Below, one piece after another: positions 49,290 to 57,823 of a DNA stretch of 64,000 bases. The translations under genes and the position numbers were made by a program. Location of the stretch: NCBI RefSeq assembly GCF_009184865.1, contig NZ_CP045096.1, positions 6,572,001-6,636,000 of the forward strand, written 5' to 3'. This stretch comes from Streptomyces phaeolivaceus (GTDB lineage: Bacteria > Actinomycetota > Actinomycetes > Streptomycetales > Streptomycetaceae). The first letter of the stretch is position 1. Each line of letters begins with the position of its first letter. The notes beneath the pieces were generated by a model. The model saw only the letters and a program-made list of their open reading frames with translations. It was not told where the DNA came from and ran no database searches.

Positions 49290-50729
49290 TCACGTGGTGA
49301 TGTCCCGCCAGGCCCTCGGGATCGCCTCCGCCACGTCGTGGGCGCTCGTCGGGGCGCCGTCGGCGGCGTAGCGGCCCGCGAGGCCGTGGAGGTACGCCGC
49401 CGCGCTCGCCGCGTCCAGGGGGGAGAGGCCGGCCGCCAGGAGCGAGCCCGCGAGGCCCGAGAGGACGTCGCCGCTGCCGGCCGTCGCCAGCCAGGGGGTG
49501 CCGGTGGCGTTGACGCGGACCGGGGTGTCGGGGTCCGGGGCGGCGATCAGGGTGGTGGAGCCCTTGAGGAGGACGGTGGCGTCGTAGCGGCGCGCGAGTT
49601 CCCGTACGGCCGTCAGGCGTGCCGCCTCGACCTCCTCGCGGGAGATGCCCAGGAGGGCCGCCGCCTCCCCGGCGTGCGGGGTCAGCAGGGTGGGGGCCTT
49701 ACGGGTGCGGACCGTGTCGCGGTCGGCGAGGCGGAGGCCGTCGGCGTCCAGGAGGACGGGTACGTCGGTGGCGAGGGCCTCGGCGACGGGGGCGGGGTCG
49801 TCGGCGGCCCCGGGGCCCGCGACCCAGGCCTGGACCCGTCCCGCCTTCTTCGGGCCCGTGTGCGAGATCAGGGTCTCGGGGAAGCGGGCCAGGACCGCGT
49901 CCGTGGCCGCGCCGACGTAGCGGACGGCGCCCGCGCCGCCGCGCAGGGCGCCCGCGACCGCGAGGACCGCCGCGCCCGGGTAGCGGGTCGAGCCCGCCGC
50001 GATGCCCACGACTCCCCGGCGGTACTTGTCGCTCTCGCCGGTGGGGCGGGGGAGGAGGGCGGCGATGTCGGCGTGCTGGAGGGACTCCAGGGCCGGGGTG
50101 TGCGGGAGCGTGGCGGCCAGGCCGATGTCGATCAGGCGGACCGAGCCGGCGTAGGCGCGGGCCGGGTCGATGAGGAGGCCCGGTTTGTGGGTGCCGAAGG
50201 TGATGGTGAGGTCGGCGCGGACGGCTGTGCCGTGCACCTCGCCGGTGTCCGGTTCGATGCCGCTCGGGAGGTCCACGGCGACGACCGTGGCGGGGGAGGC
50301 GGCGAGGAGTCCGGCGAGGTGGGTGGCCTCGGGGCGGAGGCCGCCCTTGCCGCCGATGCCGACGATGCCGTCCAGGACGAGGTCGGCGTGCTGGAGCAGG
50401 GGGGCCGCGTCGGTCGCGGTCGCAGTGGTGCCGCCTGCTCGGAGGAGCGTCTTGAGGGCCTCGGGGTGGGTGCGGTCGGGGGCGAGGAGGACGGCGGTCA
50501 CCGAGGCGCCGCGCCTGGCCAGGCGGGCCCCGGCGTAGAGGGTGTCGGCGCCGTTGTCTCCGCTGCCGGTGAGGAGGGTGACCCGGCTGCCGTAGACGCG
50601 GGGGAGGGCGTCCGCGCAGGCCGCGGCGAGGCCTGCGGCGGCGCGTTGCATGAGGGCGCCGGCGGGGAGGCGGGCCATCAGGGTGCGTTCGGCTGTGCGG
50701 ACGGTTTCTACGCGGTGGGCTGAGCGCAT
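49290..50729 (-). CDS. nnrD: Bifunctional NAD(P)H-hydrate epimerase/dehydratase
   Basis: A 479-residue repair enzyme. The N-terminal YjeF epimerase half has LTGSGDNGADTLYAGARL and VDLPSGIEPDTGEVHG. The C-terminal ADP-dependent dehydratase half has KYRRGVVGIAAGSTRYPGAA, LTPHAGEAAALLG, LLKGSTTLIA and TAGSGDVLSGLAGSLLAAG. The ATG at 50729 gives the family start. It restores hydrated NAD(P)H. The neighbours acpS and glmS are the usual ones. Confidence 0.95.
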   Translation of the reverse strand: MRSAHRVETVRTAERTLMARLPAGALMQRAAAGLAAACADALPRVYGSRVTLLTGSGDNGADTLYAGARLARRGASVTAVLLAPDRTHPEALKTLLRAGGTTATATDAAPLLQHADLVLDGIVGIGGKGGLRPEATHLAGLLAASPATVVAVDLPSGIEPDTGEVHGTAVRADLTITFGTHKPGLLIDPARAYAGSVRLIDIGLAATLPHTPALESLQHADIAALLPRPTGESDKYRRGVVGIAAGSTRYPGAAVLAVAGALRGGAGAVRYVGAATDAVLARFPETLISHTGPKKAGRVQAWVAGPGAADDPAPVAEALATDVPVLLDADGLRLADRDTVRTRKAPTLLTPHAGEAAALLGISREEVEAARLTAVRELARRYDATVLLKGSTTLIAAPDPDTPVRVNATGTPWLATAGSGDVLSGLAGSLLAAGLSPLDAASAAAYLHGLAGRYAADGAPTSAHDVAEAIPRAWRDITT

Positions 50730-50934
50730 GGGGACGAGTCTGCCTTGCTTTGGGGGTTGGGGGCGGTTGGGGGTGGGCCGGCGGTTCCTGGGTGCGCCTG
50801 GGCTGTCGCTGGGCGGGGTGGGTTCCGCTGCTCGGCGGTGACGAGGTGCCGCCTGCGCCCACCCGTGCCGCCCCAGCGGCACGATTGCCCGCAGGGGGAG
50901 GGGAGCGGAGGGGAGGGGAGCGGAGGGGGTGGGG

Positions 50935-50958
50935 GCAGGGGCGAAGCCCCTGCTTTTT
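50935..50958 (+). terminator. Hairpin with T5, between nnrD and acpS
   Basis: An 8-bp stem (50935-50942 with 50946-50953), GAA loop and TTTTT. The T-run faces the plus strand, where no gene precedes it. On the minus strand it would follow acpS without a T-run. Confidence 0.5.
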
Positions 50959-50960
50959 GC

Positions 50961-51002
50961 GGGCGCGGGGAACCGCGCGATCAGCCACGCACGGCCCGCG
51001 GT
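50961..51002 (-). repeat. Dispersed intergenic repeat, family A, diverged copy
   Basis: Reverse complement resembles the sequence after rpoA (about 39650-39692), sharing ACCGCGGGCCGTG, GTGGCTG, TCGCGC and GTTCCCCGCGCCC blocks with scattered substitutions. It lies just downstream of acpS. Confidence 0.7.
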
Positions 51003-51039
51003 AGCTCTACGACCCGCACTCCCGAGCTACAAGGCGCCC

Positions 51040-51411
51040 TCACCCCTCCGCGATCACCACCGCCGAGGCCACCCCCGCGTCATGGCTCAGGGAGATGTGC
51101 CAGGACTGGACGCCCAGTTCGGAGGCGCGGGACGCGACCGTGCCGGTTACTCGGAGGCGGGGTTGGCCGGAGGGCTCGACATAGACCTCGGCGTCGGTCC
51201 AGCGCAGGCCGCTGGGGGCGCCCAGGGCCTTCGCGAGCGCCTCCTTCGCGGCGAAGCGGGCCGCGAGGGAGGCGACGCCCCGGCGCTCCCCGCTGGGGAG
51301 GAGCAGCTCGCTGGGGAGGAAGAGGCGGTCGGCCATGCTGGGTGTGCGTTCCAGCGAGGCACGGAAGCGGTCGATCTCGGCGACGTCGATGCCGACTCCG
51401 ATGATGGGCAT
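51040..51411 (-). CDS. acpS: Holo-[acyl-carrier-protein] synthase
   Basis: A 123-residue AcpS, which transfers phosphopantetheine from CoA to acyl carrier protein. Start [16 protein letters not shown] contains the magnesium-binding aspartate; [15 protein letters not shown] holds the second acidic ligand; [13 protein letters not shown] is at the end. The ATG at 51411 matches family length. 148 nt downstream of glmS on the same strand. Confidence 0.97.
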   Translation of the reverse strand: MPIIGVGIDVAEIDRFRASLERTPSMADRLFLPSELLLPSGERRGVASLAARFAAKEALAKALGAPSGLRWTDAEVYVEPSGQPRLRVTGTVASRASELGVQSWHISLSHDAGVASAVVIAEG

Positions 51412-51558
51412 GATCCGCACCCTAGCCCCAGCCGAACGCCACCCCGCCTCCAAACAGCCCCCGCCTCGCCCTCGGTCGGCCCCCGCCCCCGCCCCCGCCA
51501 CGCCCCCACCTCCGGGCCGGGGCGGACACCTCCCCGGCCCGGGGCGGAGCCTCCCCGC

Positions 51559-53406
51559 TCACTCCACAGTCACCGACTTCGCCAAGTTCCGCGGCTGGTC
51601 CACCTCGTTGCCTCGGGCCGTGGCCAGTTCGCAGGCGAAGACCTGGAGGGGGACCGTGGCGACCAGGGGCTGGAGCAGGGTGGGGGTGGCGGGGACGCGG
51701 ATGAGGTGGTCGGCGTAGGGGGCCACCGCCTCGTCGCCCTCCTCCGCGATGACGATCGTCCGGGCACCGCGCGCACGGATCTCCTGGATGTTGGACACGA
51801 TCTTGTCGTGGAGGAGGGAGCGGCCCGCCGGGGACGGGACCACGACCACCACCGGGAGGTCCTCCTCGATCAGCGCGATCGGCCCGTGCTTCAGCTCGCC
51901 CGCCGCGAACCCCTCCGCGTGCATATAGGCCAACTCCTTGAGTTTCAGGGCGCCTTCCAACGCCACCGGGTAGCCCACATGCCGCCCCAGGAACAGCACC
52001 GTGTTCTTGTCGGCCAGCGTGCGCGCCAACTCCCGTACCGGCTCCATCGTTTCGAGGACCCGCTCCACCTCGTGGGAGATCCGGGAGAGGTCGCGGACCA
52101 CGGCCCGGATCTCGTCGCCCCACTTGGTGCCGCGTACCTGGCCGAGATAGAGGGCGACGAGGTAGCAGGCCACCAGCTGTGTCAGGAACGCCTTCGTCGA
52201 GGCGACCGCCACCTCCGGGCCCGCGTGGGTGTAGAGGACCGCGTCGGACTCGCGGGGGATCGTCGAGCCGTTGGTGTTGCAGATGGCGAGGACCCGGGCG
52301 CCCTGTTCACGGGCGTGCCGCAGCGCCATCAGCGTGTCCATGGTCTCGCCGGACTGGGAGATGGCGATGGCGAGGGTGCGCGGGCCGAGGATCGGGTCCC
52401 GGTAGCGGAACTCGCTGGCCAGCTCCACCTCGCACGGGATCCGGGTCCAGTGCTCGATGGCGTACTTGGCGATGAGGCCCGCGTGGAACGCCGTACCGCA
52501 CGCGACGATGACCACCTTGTCCAGCTCGCGCAACTCGGAGTCGGGGATGCGGACCTCGTCCAGGGAGAGCGTGCCCGCCGCGTCGATCCGGCCGAGGAGC
52601 GTGTCCGCGACCGCCTTCGGCTGCTCGGCGATCTCCTTGAGCATGAAGTAGTCGTAGCCGCCCTTCTCCGCCGCCGACGCGTCCCAGTCGACGTGGTACG
52701 AGCGGACCTCGGCGGGCCGGCCGTCGAACGTCGTCACCGTCACGCCGTCGCGGCGCAGTTCGACCACCTGGTCCTGGCCCAGCTCGATCGCCGAGCGCGT
52801 GTGCGCGATGAACGCGGCTACGTCCGAGGCGAGGAAGGCCTCGCCCTCGCCGACACCGACCACGAGGGGGGAGTTGCGGCGGGCGCCCACGACCACGTCC
52901 GGCGCGTCCGCGTGCACCGCGACCAGCGTGAACGCGCCCTCCAGGCGGCGGCACACCAGCCGCATCGCCTCCGCGAGGTCGTCGCAGGACGAGAACTCCT
53001 CGGCGAGCAGGTGGGCGACGACCTCGGTGTCCGTCTCGGAGGTCAGGTCGTGGCCGCGCTCGGTCAGTTCGGCGCGCAGCGTGGCGAAGTTCTCGATGAT
53101 GCCGTTGTGGACGACGGCGACGCGGCCCGCGTTGTCGAGGTGCGGGTGGGCGTTGGCGTCCGTGGGGCCGCCGTGGGTGGCCCAGCGGGTGTGGCCGAGG
53201 CCGGTCGTGCCGGTCGGCAGTGGGCGGCCGACCAGTTCCTTCTCCAGGTTCACCAGTTTTCCGGCCTTCCTGGCGGCGGCGAGGCCGCCGTCGGCGAGGA
53301 CCGCCACGCCGGCGGAGTCGTAGCCTCGGTATTCCAGCCGCTTGAGGCCGGCGAGGACGACGTCCAGCGCGGACTGCGAGCCGATGTATCCCACGATTCC
53401 GCACAT
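51559..53406 (-). CDS. glmS: Glutamine-fructose-6-phosphate aminotransferase
   Basis: A 615-residue enzyme making glucosamine-6-P from fructose-6-P and glutamine. The glutaminase nucleophile is Cys2 (MCGIVGYIG). HTRWATHG, GNPNAHPH-like DANAHPH, two SIS domains (SQSGETMDT) and the C-terminal NLAKSVTVE are all present. No glmS ribozyme-like sequence was recognised upstream. Confidence 0.98.
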   Translation of the reverse strand: MCGIVGYIGSQSALDVVLAGLKRLEYRGYDSAGVAVLADGGLAAARKAGKLVNLEKELVGRPLPTGTTGLGHTRWATHGGPTDANAHPHLDNAGRVAVVHNGIIENFATLRAELTERGHDLTSETDTEVVAHLLAEEFSSCDDLAEAMRLVCRRLEGAFTLVAVHADAPDVVVGARRNSPLVVGVGEGEAFLASDVAAFIAHTRSAIELGQDQVVELRRDGVTVTTFDGRPAEVRSYHVDWDASAAEKGGYDYFMLKEIAEQPKAVADTLLGRIDAAGTLSLDEVRIPDSELRELDKVVIVACGTAFHAGLIAKYAIEHWTRIPCEVELASEFRYRDPILGPRTLAIAISQSGETMDTLMALRHAREQGARVLAICNTNGSTIPRESDAVLYTHAGPEVAVASTKAFLTQLVACYLVALYLGQVRGTKWGDEIRAVVRDLSRISHEVERVLETMEPVRELARTLADKNTVLFLGRHVGYPVALEGALKLKELAYMHAEGFAAGELKHGPIALIEEDLPVVVVVPSPAGRSLLHDKIVSNIQEIRARGARTIVIAEEGDEAVAPYADHLIRVPATPTLLQPLVATVPLQVFACELATARGNEVDQPRNLAKSVTVE

Positions 53407-53534
53407 AGCAACCCCTGTGTCGTGTCGTTCGCGACCTGTCGTGTGCCGGATGTGACTGTACGTGACATTGTGCTCCTGGGTTGGTGAATCGGGTTCGGGG
53501 TGGGCGGTTCTGCCGGATGCGGGCTGATCGCGCG

Positions 53535-53600
53535 TCGTGGCTTGTCGCGCCCACGCGGCGGAGCCGCATAGTGATACAGCCCCGCGCCCCTACGGGGCGC
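53535..53600 (+). repeat. Dispersed intergenic repeat, family B, copy 2, with terminator-like end
   Basis: Shares TCGTGG, TTGTCGCGCCCACGCGGC and CAGCCCCGCGCCCCT with the copy at 45651-45709, and ends in a GCGCCCC/GGGGCGC hairpin (53584-53600). It sits between divergent glmS and alr. Confidence 0.85.
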
Positions 53601-53630
53601 TTGCGGTGGCTCTGAGAGACTGGGGCTGAC

Positions 53631-54800
53631 ATGAGTGAGACAGCACCTGTGCGGAGCGCGCCCCTTCGGGCCCGTGCCGAGATCGATCTGGATGCCCTGC
53701 GGGCCAATGTGCGGACCCTGCGTGCTCTGGCGCCGGGTGCCGAGCTGATGGCCGTGGTCAAGTCGGACGCGTACGGCCATGGCGCGGTGCGGTGTGCGCG
53801 GGCCGCGGTCGAGGCGGGGGCGACCTGGCTGGGGACGGCCACGCCCGAGGAGGCGCTGGCGCTGCGCGCGGCGGGGCTGTCCGGGCGGCTGATGTGCTGG
53901 CTGTGGGCGCCGGGCGGGCCCTGGCGGGAGGCCGTCGAGGCGGATCTCGATGTCGCGGTCAGCGGGATGTGGGCGCTGCGGGAGGTCACCGACGCCGCCC
54001 GTGCGGCCGGTGCGCGCGCGCGTGTGCAGTTGAAGGCCGACACCGGGCTCGGGCGCAACGGCTGCCAGCCCGACGACTGGCCGGAACTCGTCGCCGAGGC
54101 GCTGCGCGCGGAGGCCGAGGGGCTGGTGAAGGTCACCGGGCTCTGGTCGCACCTCGCGTGCGCCGACGAACCGGGGCACCCCTCCATCGACGCCCAGCTC
54201 ACCCGCTTCCGCGACATGATCGCGTACGCCGAGAGGCAGGGCGTCCGCCCCGAGGTGCGGCACATCGCCAACTCGCCGGCCACCCTCACCCGCCCGGACG
54301 CGCACCTCGACCTCGTCCGCACGGGCATCGCGGTCTACGGCATCTCGCCCAGCCCGGAGCTGGGCAGCGCGGCCGATCTCGGGCTGCGGCCGGTGATGCG
54401 GCTGAGCGCCTCGCTCGCGCTGGTCAAGCACGTCTCCGGGGGCCACGGCGTCAGCTACGGGCACCATTACGTCACCCCCGGCGCCACCACCCTCGGGCTG
54501 GTCCCCGTCGGTTACGCGGACGGCATCCCCCGGCACGCCTCCGGGACCGGGCCCGTCCTGGTCGGCGGCAAGTGGCGGACGGTCGCGGGCCGGGTCGCCA
54601 TGGACCAGTTCGTCGTCGACCTCGGCGGGGACGAACCCGCCGCCGGGGACGAGGTCGTGCTGTTCGGGGCCGGTGACGGGGGCGAGCCGACCGCCGAGGA
54701 CTGGGCGCAGGCGGCCGGAACCATCGCGTACGAGATCGTGACGCGCATCGGAACCCGCGTCCCGCGCGTCTACCTCGACAAGGGCGATACGGGTGAGTGA
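53631..54800 (+). CDS. alr: Alanine racemase
   Basis: A 389-residue PLP enzyme making D-alanine for peptidoglycan. The PLP lysine is K44 in AVVKSDAYGHG; the second catalytic residue is the tyrosine in HGVSYGHHYV; VGYADGIPR is also typical. ATG at 53631 (MSETAPVRS). Divergent from glmS, and followed by hydrolase and t6A genes. Confidence 0.97.
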   Translation: MSETAPVRSAPLRARAEIDLDALRANVRTLRALAPGAELMAVVKSDAYGHGAVRCARAAVEAGATWLGTATPEEALALRAAGLSGRLMCWLWAPGGPWREAVEADLDVAVSGMWALREVTDAARAAGARARVQLKADTGLGRNGCQPDDWPELVAEALRAEAEGLVKVTGLWSHLACADEPGHPSIDAQLTRFRDMIAYAERQGVRPEVRHIANSPATLTRPDAHLDLVRTGIAVYGISPSPELGSAADLGLRPVMRLSASLALVKHVSGGHGVSYGHHYVTPGATTLGLVPVGYADGIPRHASGTGPVLVGGKWRTVAGRVAMDQFVVDLGGDEPAAGDEVVLFGAGDGGEPTAEDWAQAAGTIAYEIVTRIGTRVPRVYLDKGDTGE

Positions 54801-54949
54801 GCGGGCGTATCCGACCGGGGCCCGTGAGGATGTGACCCCGGGCACCCGATCATGAGCAGGCGCACGAGTAAGTGAAAGACGAACGAGACGGGTAACTCCG
54901 TACGGGCGTACGGGGCGGGACCGGGCAGGCCGGCGAAGAGGAGCGGGAC

Positions 54950-56197
54950 GTGAGCGAGAGCAGCGCGGAGGCCGTGGAGGCCGTCGTGAGCGCGGCCGCT
55001 GCCTCGGCCGCGTCCGGCGACGGGATCTGGCGCCGGGCCGGGGTCGCGGGGGCGGCGATAGGTGTCGTCGCGGCGGGCGCGGCGGCCGGTGTCGCCATAG
55101 AGCGGCTCACCGTCGGACGCGGCATGCGCAGGAAGGCCCGCCTCGCGCTCGACTCCACCGGCCCGTACGGGGCGCTGCGCGGCACCCCCGCCAAGGCGTA
55201 CGCCGACGACGGCAGCGAGCTGTACTACGAGGTCGACGACATCGAGCCGGAGGCCGGTCTCTCGCCCCGCAGACGGCGGCTCTTCGGCCGCAAGGCCCCG
55301 GCTCCGGTCACCGTCGTCTTCAGCCACGGCTACTGCCTCAACCAGGACTCCTGGCACTTCCAGCGGGCCGCGCTGCGCGGTGTCGTACGGACCGTGCACT
55401 GGGACCAGCGCAGCCACGGCCGCTCCGGGCGGGGTGTGGCCCAGGCGCAGGACGGGCTGCCGGTCACCATCGACCAGCTCGGACGCGACCTCAAGGCCGT
55501 CATCGACGCGGCGGTCCCCGAGGGGCCCATCGTGCTCGTCGGGCACTCCATGGGCGGGATGACCGTGATGGCGCTGGCCGCGCACTTCCCGGAGCTGATC
55601 CGTGAGCGGGTCGTCGCCGTCGCGCTGATCGGTACGTCGTCGGGGCGGCTCGGCGAGGTCAACTTCGGGCTCCCGGTCGCGGGCGTCAACGCGGTACGGC
55701 GGGTGCTGCCCGGGGTGCTGAAGGCGCTGGGGCAGCAGGCCGCGCTGGTGGAGCGGGGGCGGCGGGCGACCGCCGATCTCTTCGCCGGGATCATCAAGCG
55801 GTACTCGTTCGCGTCACGGGACGTCGATCCGGCGGTCGCGCGATTCGCCGAACGGATGATCGAGAGCACGCCGATCGACGTCGTCGCCGAGTTCTATCCG
55901 GCGTTCACCGAGCACGACAAGACCGAGGCGCTCGCGGAGTTCGCCGAACTGCCGGTGCTCGTGCTGGCCGGGGTCAAGGACCTTGTCACACCGAGCGGGC
56001 ACAGCGAGGCGATCGCCGATCTGCTGCCGGACGCGGAGCTGGTGCTCGTACCGGACGCCGGGCATCTGGTGATGCTGGAGCACCCCGAGGTGGTGACCGA
56101 CCGGCTCGCCGACCTGCTCACCCGGGCGGGGGCCGTGCCGGCGGGGGCTACGGTTAGTGGTTATGGAAGCGCCAGCAGCACCGCACGGCCCGGGTGA
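54950..56197 (+). CDS. Membrane-anchored alpha/beta hydrolase
   Basis: A 415-residue protein. The GTG at 54950 has GAGGAG (54938-54943). One N-terminal span (AGVAGAAIGVVAAGAAAGVAI, about 30-50) is followed by an alpha/beta hydrolase fold: oxyanion HG in FSHGYCLNQDSW, nucleophile S200 in GHSMGG, late aspartate near GVKDLVTPSGH and histidine in DAGHLVMLEH. Substrate unknown. This gene is regularly found between alr and tsaE in streptomycetes and overlaps tsaE. Confidence 0.9.
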   Translation: MSESSAEAVEAVVSAAAASAASGDGIWRRAGVAGAAIGVVAAGAAAGVAIERLTVGRGMRRKARLALDSTGPYGALRGTPAKAYADDGSELYYEVDDIEPEAGLSPRRRRLFGRKAPAPVTVVFSHGYCLNQDSWHFQRAALRGVVRTVHWDQRSHGRSGRGVAQAQDGLPVTIDQLGRDLKAVIDAAVPEGPIVLVGHSMGGMTVMALAAHFPELIRERVVAVALIGTSSGRLGEVNFGLPVAGVNAVRRVLPGVLKALGQQAALVERGRRATADLFAGIIKRYSFASRDVDPAVARFAERMIESTPIDVVAEFYPAFTEHDKTEALAEFAELPVLVLAGVKDLVTPSGHSEAIADLLPDAELVLVPDAGHLVMLEHPEVVTDRLADLLTRAGAVPAGATVSGYGSASSTARPG

Positions 56198-56708
56198 GTC
56201 CGGGGAGGCTCAGGACTCGCCCCGGGTCTCACTTCAGATCACCGTCACCTCACCCGACCAGATGCTTGAGCTGGGCCGTCGCCTGGCGAAGCTGGTGCGG
56301 GCGGGGGATCTTGTCATGCTCAACGGGGAGTTGGGCGCCGGGAAGACCACCCTCACCCGGGGGCTCGGGGAGGGGCTGGGGGTGCGGGGGGCGGTCACCT
56401 CGCCGACCTTCGTCATCGCCCGGGTGCATCCGTCCCTCGTCCAGGGGCCGCCGCTCGTCCATGTCGACGCGTATCGCCTGGGCGGCGGGCTGGACGAGAT
56501 GGAGGACCTCGATCTCGATGTCTCGCTGCCGGGGTCGGTGATCGTCGTGGAGTGGGGCGAGGGGAAGGTCGAGGAGCTGACCGACGACCGGCTGAACGTG
56601 GTCATCCACCGGGCGGTCGGGGACACGACGGACGAGGTGCGGCACGTGACGGTCACCGGGCTGGGGGAGCGGTGGGCTTCCGTGGAGTTGGGGGCGTTGT
56701 CGGCGTAG
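56163..56708 (+). CDS. tsaE: tRNA t6A biosynthesis ATPase TsaE
   Basis: A 181-residue protein with P-loop GELGAGKTT (55-63), TSPTFVIARVH, HVDAYRLGG and VVEWGE, the family signatures. It powers the TsaB-TsaD complex that makes N6-threonylcarbamoyladenosine in tRNA. ATG 56163 or GTG 56157; both overlap the hydrolase gene and neither has a strong ribosome binding site. The N-terminal 20 residues are not conserved. Confidence 0.95.
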   Translation: MEAPAAPHGPGESGEAQDSPRVSLQITVTSPDQMLELGRRLAKLVRAGDLVMLNGELGAGKTTLTRGLGEGLGVRGAVTSPTFVIARVHPSLVQGPPLVHVDAYRLGGGLDEMEDLDLDVSLPGSVIVVEWGEGKVEELTDDRLNVVIHRAVGDTTDEVRHVTVTGLGERWASVELGALSA

Positions 56709-56810
56709 CGCCGAGCGCGCTGTCTGTCGGTCTGTCGTCTGTTCCGACAACGTGTCGGGAAAATGTTGCGTCGGGTGTCTTGGGCGTGGTCACATGGTAA
56801 CCAGTCCTTG

Positions 56811-56826
56811 GTTAGGTGTGCCTAAC
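56811..56826. promoter_or_regulatory. Iron-box-like inverted repeat
   Basis: GTTAGG (56811-56816) and CCTAAC (56821-56826) form a perfect inverted repeat around TGTG. The 19 nt from 56812 agree with an IdeR/DmdR-type box (TTAGG...CCTAAC...) at 14 positions by eye. It lies 31 nt before a 52-residue gene. Confidence 0.45.
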
Positions 56827-56857
56827 TTGGTCCGCCGGTTGTGATCGGGAGGCGTCC

Positions 56858-57016
56858 ATGGCGACAGCGGAACGTACGCCCTCCGGGGTGGGCGGGGTAT
56901 CGATGCGCGACCTTCTGGCTTCGTGTGCGGCGGCGAAGGTGATCTCCACGCCTCCGCCTGCGCCTGCGCCTCCGGTGACGGTGAAGGTGGAAGTGCGGCG
57001 TCCCAAGGCTGCGTAG
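56858..57016 (+). CDS. Small protein of 52 residues
   Basis: MATAERTPSGVGGVSMRDLL then ASCAAAKVISTPPPAPAPPV and VKVEVRRPKAA. GGGAGG (56847-56852) is 5 nt before the ATG, a strong ribosome binding site. One cysteine, a proline-rich centre and a basic end; no domain recognised. Independent promoter region with an iron-box-like element. Confidence 0.7.
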   Translation: MATAERTPSGVGGVSMRDLLASCAAAKVISTPPPAPAPPVTVKVEVRRPKAA

Positions 57017-57078
57017 CGCTCCGGGAGGGGTGTTCGCGGTCGTGTCGCGGCCGAGGCCCGCAGGGGCCTGTGTCTTTC

Positions 57079-57124
57079 AGGGGCGCGGGGAACTGCGCGA
57101 CCAGCCCCCACCGGACCCGCACCC
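57079..57124 (-). repeat. Dispersed intergenic repeat, family A, copy 3
   Basis: Its reverse complement matches 36822-36867 at 45 of 46 positions. It lies downstream of the minus-strand gene at 57139-57699 and downstream of the 52-residue gene, a convergent 3' space. Confidence 0.9.
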
Positions 57125-57138
57125 GAAGAACGCACCCC

Positions 57139-57699
57139 CTACTCGACCACGACCACCTTCGTGCCGATGCCCGCGAATTCCCACATGGCCTTGCCGTCCT
57201 TGCGGGACTCGCGGATGCCGCCGGTCTTGGTGGTGGGGTCGGGCTCGGGGGTGGAGCCGTCGACGGCCGCGCTGAAGCCGATGGAGACGCCGTCGACGGA
57301 GGCGAAGCGGACGACGTTCTCGATGGGCGTGCCGTCGGAGCCGGTGACGGCGGCCGAGCGGGACGAGACCGTGTAGCTGGCGGGGGTCGGGTCGACCGTG
57401 CTCGGCGTGACCTCGAACGTGCGGGTGACCTTCTCGTTCGCGCCGACCAGCCAGACGCGGTCGTCGTCGAGGGAGTAGACGACGCGCTCGCCGGTGCCCG
57501 AGTCGTCGGGGAGGGCCTCCTCCGTGTCCTTCTCCCGTTCCGCCGGGGTCTTGGACTTCGGGAGTGCCGAGGACTTGGAGGGGGACGGCTTCCCCAGGTC
57601 GTCGGGCACGTTCGCCGACGCCTGATAGGTGAGGAAACCGACTGCGGCGATGGCCGCCGCGGTGAGCCCGGCCACGACTACCGAGCTGCTACTCGCCAC
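57139..57699 (-). CDS. Membrane-anchored protein of unknown function
   Basis: A 186-residue protein. The GTG at 57699 has GAGAGGTGG about 8 nt upstream. One N-terminal span (SVVVAGLTAAAIAAVGFLTY) is followed by a Lys/Ser/Pro linker and an outside domain (RVVYSLDDDRVWLVGANEKV, RTFEVTPSTVDPTPASYTV) ending in FAGIGTKVVVVE. No family recognised. It is divergent from tsaB. Confidence 0.7.
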   Translation of the reverse strand: MASSSSVVVAGLTAAAIAAVGFLTYQASANVPDDLGKPSPSKSSALPKSKTPAEREKDTEEALPDDSGTGERVVYSLDDDRVWLVGANEKVTRTFEVTPSTVDPTPASYTVSSRSAAVTGSDGTPIENVVRFASVDGVSIGFSAAVDGSTPEPDPTTKTGGIRESRKDGKAMWEFAGIGTKVVVVE

Positions 57700-57823
57700 C
57701 TTCTGAGCCCACCTCTCGTACCCATGTACGCCTGTGAAATACGTCTGTGCTGTGACGGTAGCAGCAGAGGGGACGTGCACCGGGTCGGCAGTCTGCCCGG
57801 CCGAAGCGCCGTAGGCTGTTTGC

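Larger units (their letters stand above)
50730..51039. other. Gene-free stretch with G-rich repeats, hairpin and family A remnant
   Basis: Holds G-rich tandem GGGGAGCGGAG-like units (about 50894-50930), a GCAGGGGC/GCCCCTGC hairpin with T5 (50935-50958), and a diverged minus-strand family A repeat (50961-51002) just after acpS. Confidence 0.7.

Noticed and set aside
53407..53630. A glmS-type ribozyme or riboswitch at glmS
   Set aside because: The region upstream of glmS holds a dispersed repeat and a divergent promoter. I could not match the conserved ribozyme core.
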